The notes under the pieces are model-generated. The model saw only the letters and a program-made list of their open reading frames with translations, was not told the origin of the DNA and made no database searches. Below, piece by piece: positions 62,637 through 64,000 of a DNA stretch of 64,000 nucleotides (position 1 is its first letter; each line of letters starts with the position of its first letter). The translations under genes were made by a program, and so were the position numbers. The stretch comes from Pseudomonas taeanensis MS-3. Its GTDB lineage: Bacteria; Pseudomonadota; Gammaproteobacteria; Pseudomonadales; Pseudomonadaceae. The stretch spans positions 1 to 64,000 of the forward strand of contig NZ_AWSQ01000007.1 in assembly GCF_000498575.2 (NCBI RefSeq), in the 5' to 3' direction.

Positions 62637-62912
62637 ATGGCTGAGTTCGAAACCTTCGTTGTCCCTTTTCCATGGCGGCCGAGTCCGCTGCACGAATCCG
62701 AGCCCTCTCCTCTTCCGGTCGAAGCTGCGGCCGAGTTGCGCGCAACCATGCTGGGCAACTTACTCGATCAGATGTCCGGGCAGGATGGCTTCCAGCCGGA
62801 GAATCTGCGGCTGCGAGTTGCGACCTATGCCGCCCAGGATCTACTCGACGAGATGATTGTGCTCTACCGGCGCGCGCTGTCCGAAGCGCGAGGAGGTGTC
62901 AGCCATGAGTAA
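62637..62912 (+). CDS. Hypothetical 91-residue integrative-element protein
   Basis: MAEFETFVVPFPWRPSPLHE, then a helical C-terminus (RLRVATYAAQDLLDEMIVLY). ATG at 62637 follows GGAGG by six bases; an upstream in-frame start lies in leader sequence. Its stop overlaps the next gene by eight bases. I know no function. Similar short genes accompany radC and ardA on Pseudomonas elements. Confidence 0.75.
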   Translation: MAEFETFVVPFPWRPSPLHESEPSPLPVEAAAELRATMLGNLLDQMSGQDGFQPENLRLRVATYAAQDLLDEMIVLYRRALSEARGGVSHE

Positions 62913-63201
62913 AGGCATCATGACCTTGCTTCCTCCGCATGATGGCCATCCTGGCATGGAGGTCATCTGGGCAGCGGATTGTCGGCAGGCCTTCAACCAA
63001 GGTGTGAGCTTCGCCCAGACCTGGCTCGACAATGCTCGCAGCGGCTGGCTTTGGGCCGTTATGATCGCCGAGCGCGATCTATTGCCTTGCGCCATAGAGA
63101 GACGGGCCTTCGAAGTCGGCTTCCTCAGCCGCATCCATCAGCGCTTGTGCTCGCCACAGTGGAGCGGCGAGCTAATCAAGGATGCAGCATTGAGCCTTTG
63201 A
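62905..63201 (+). CDS. QslA-like small protein
   Basis: 98 residues: HPGMEVIWAADCRQAFNQGV, FAQTWLDNARSGWLWAVMIAE and CAIERRAFEVGFLSRIHQRL resemble the QslA family, whose founding member in P. aeruginosa binds LasR and delays quorum sensing. Copies on integrative elements are common and their targets untested. The ATG at 62905 follows AGGAGG, and 16 codons of upstream frame overlap the preceding gene. Two-gene operon with it. The family call is from memory of sequence pattern, not a search. Confidence 0.65.
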   Translation: MSKGIMTLLPPHDGHPGMEVIWAADCRQAFNQGVSFAQTWLDNARSGWLWAVMIAERDLLPCAIERRAFEVGFLSRIHQRLCSPQWSGELIKDAALSL

Positions 63202-63513
63202 ACCTGCATTGTCGGCTCTCCTGTTACTGCTGCGTTACTGCTCGCATCGTTCCGTATGGACCCAGCAGGTCGATGCATCGACCTGCTGGGTGGGCTGTCT
63301 CCACACGGTGTGTGACGCAGCACCTTTCTAACAGCAGGGGTTCTTGCCCCCTCAAAATCAAGATAAATAGACGGTTTCCACCCGGCCGCTGCGCTGGGCG
63401 GAGCCTCCGCGATTTTTCTGGATTTTTTCACGACGGCCTTAGTCGCCCTAGTCGGCAGGGGTTCATGCGCGACGCAAAGCGCAGAACCCTGACGACGAAA
63501 GGAGCCGAAGACT
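63202..63513. other. Leader region of ardA
   Basis: About 310 bp between the QslA-like gene and ardA with no ORF. It contains a 32-bp perfect palindrome (63260-63291), then a GC-rich stretch, and AAAGGAG six to seven bases before the ardA start region. It likely holds the ardA promoter and control site. Confidence 0.55.
63260..63291. promoter_or_regulatory. 32-bp perfect palindrome upstream of ardA
   Basis: ACCCAGCAGGTCGATG followed directly by its reverse complement, with no loop. It lies 58 bp after the QslA-like gene stop and 222 bp before ardA. No U-run follows, so it is not a standard terminator. It could be an operator for a dimeric or tetrameric regulator or a recombination or resolution site. 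Confidence 0.6.
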
Positions 63514-64000
63514 ATGAGCCAAGCAATCAGAATCTACGTAGCCGATCTTGCCGCCTATAACGCGGGCCATCTGCATGGCGAATGGATCGATGCGACCCTG
63601 GACACCGACGACATTCAGACGCAGATCAACGCCATGCTGGCCAGCTCCCCTGTTGATGGTGCAGAGGAGTACGCCATACACGATTACGAGGGCTTCAACG
63701 GTTACAGCCTTGGCGAATACGAAGGCATCCAATCCGCCCACAAGATCGCCTGCTTTATCGAAGAATACCCGGACTTCGGCGGCGAGCTTCTCGCCCACTT
63801 CAACGACCTTGATGATGCCCGCCAAGCGGCGCAAGAGTCCTATTGCGGCTGCCATGTATCGCTGGCCGACTACGCACAAGAACTGACCGAGGAAACCAGC
63901 ACTATTCCCCAGCACCTGGCTCAATACATCGATTATCGCGCCATGGCCCGCGACATGGAGTACAACGGCGACGTGTTCACCCTCGAGACCGGCTTCGAGC
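63514..64000 (+). CDS. ardA: ArdA antirestriction protein (5' part)
   Basis: 162 residues before the window ends; full ArdA proteins are usually 165-185 residues. MSQAIRIYVADLAAYNAGHL is followed by HGEWIDATLD, the N-terminal ArdA hallmark, and the protein is very acidic (EEYPDFGGELLAHFNDLDDA). ArdA mimics bent B-form DNA and blocks type I restriction enzymes, protecting a mobile element as it enters a new cell. AAAGGAG precedes the ATG. It is last in the window and marks the surrounding DNA as part of a conjugative or integrative element. Confidence 0.93.
   Translation, partial: MSQAIRIYVADLAAYNAGHLHGEWIDATLDTDDIQTQINAMLASSPVDGAEEYAIHDYEGFNGYSLGEYEGIQSAHKIACFIEEYPDFGGELLAHFNDLDDARQAAQESYCGCHVSLADYAQELTEETSTIPQHLAQYIDYRAMARDMEYNGDVFTLETGFE

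Overview
The window looks like a high-GC gammaproteobacterium, most likely Pseudomonas. The grounds are a UmuDC pair under a perfect LexA box, a Pseudomonas-type FAN1 nuclease coupled to a DinG/Rad3-type helicase, a Pseudomonas-style chemoreceptor, a QslA-like gene, and integrative-element genes (short RadC, ArdA). Almost all of it is accessory DNA: a stack of defence and mobile modules, several visibly scarred by recombination. All calls were made by reading the sequence; no database search was run.

Region by region. 1-5.9 kb: DNA-damage genes, with umuDC on the minus strand and fan1 plus a helicase on the plus strand. 6.2-7.5 kb: an Xre/RES toxin-antitoxin cassette lying between the intact helicase and a second copy of that helicase's last ~60 codons. 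7.9-9.4 kb: a chemoreceptor lacking its 5' part, joined to the last ~57 codons of a phage-type integrase, followed by the 3' part of a tRNA-Pro(GGG) that looks like an attachment site. 9.7-11.9 kb: a WYL regulator with an 18-bp palindrome in front, a small membrane protein, a decayed ADP-ribosylglycohydrolase and a 37-residue ORF. 12.4-33.6 kb: one tightly packed, largely overlapping 14-gene operon. 33.6-35.8 kb: short RadC and a NYN/LOTUS protein. 36.0-61.5 kb: a complete Dpd (7-deazaguanine in DNA) modification and restriction island. 61.5-64 kb: an IS66 remnant and integrative-element genes ending in ardA, which runs off the window.

The 12.4-33.6 kb operon is the best candidate for an under-described system. 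It encodes two VWA proteins, a WXG100-like protein, a coiled-coil protein with a PD-(D/E)XK-like C-terminus, two small unknowns, a soluble EssC/FtsK-like ATPase, a CARF-type sensor fused to a Card1/Can2-like nuclease (with no CRISPR locus in view), a PP2C phosphatase, a kinase with a zinc ribbon, a UPF1-like SF1 helicase, a 646-residue protein with HEPN-like motifs, a coiled-coil McrB-like AAA+ ATPase and a DUF2357 protein carrying a cold-shock-like domain. VWA + PP2C + kinase resembles the TerY-P triad that comparative genomics has tied to predicted DNA-processing and defence modules. My inference is a phospho-regulated anti-phage machine: a nucleotide-gated nuclease and a McrBC-like motor under kinase/phosphatase control, with an ESX-like core kept in the cytoplasm.

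The Dpd island makes preQ0 (QueD, QueE, QueC), inserts it into DNA (DpdA with a DGQHR partner), probably converts it further (DpdC), and carries the restriction set DpdD-K. It is clearly AT-richer than the preceding operon, so the two were probably acquired separately. ArdA, a DNA-mimic anti-restriction protein, sits just beyond it, as is usual for a mobile element that must enter restricting hosts.
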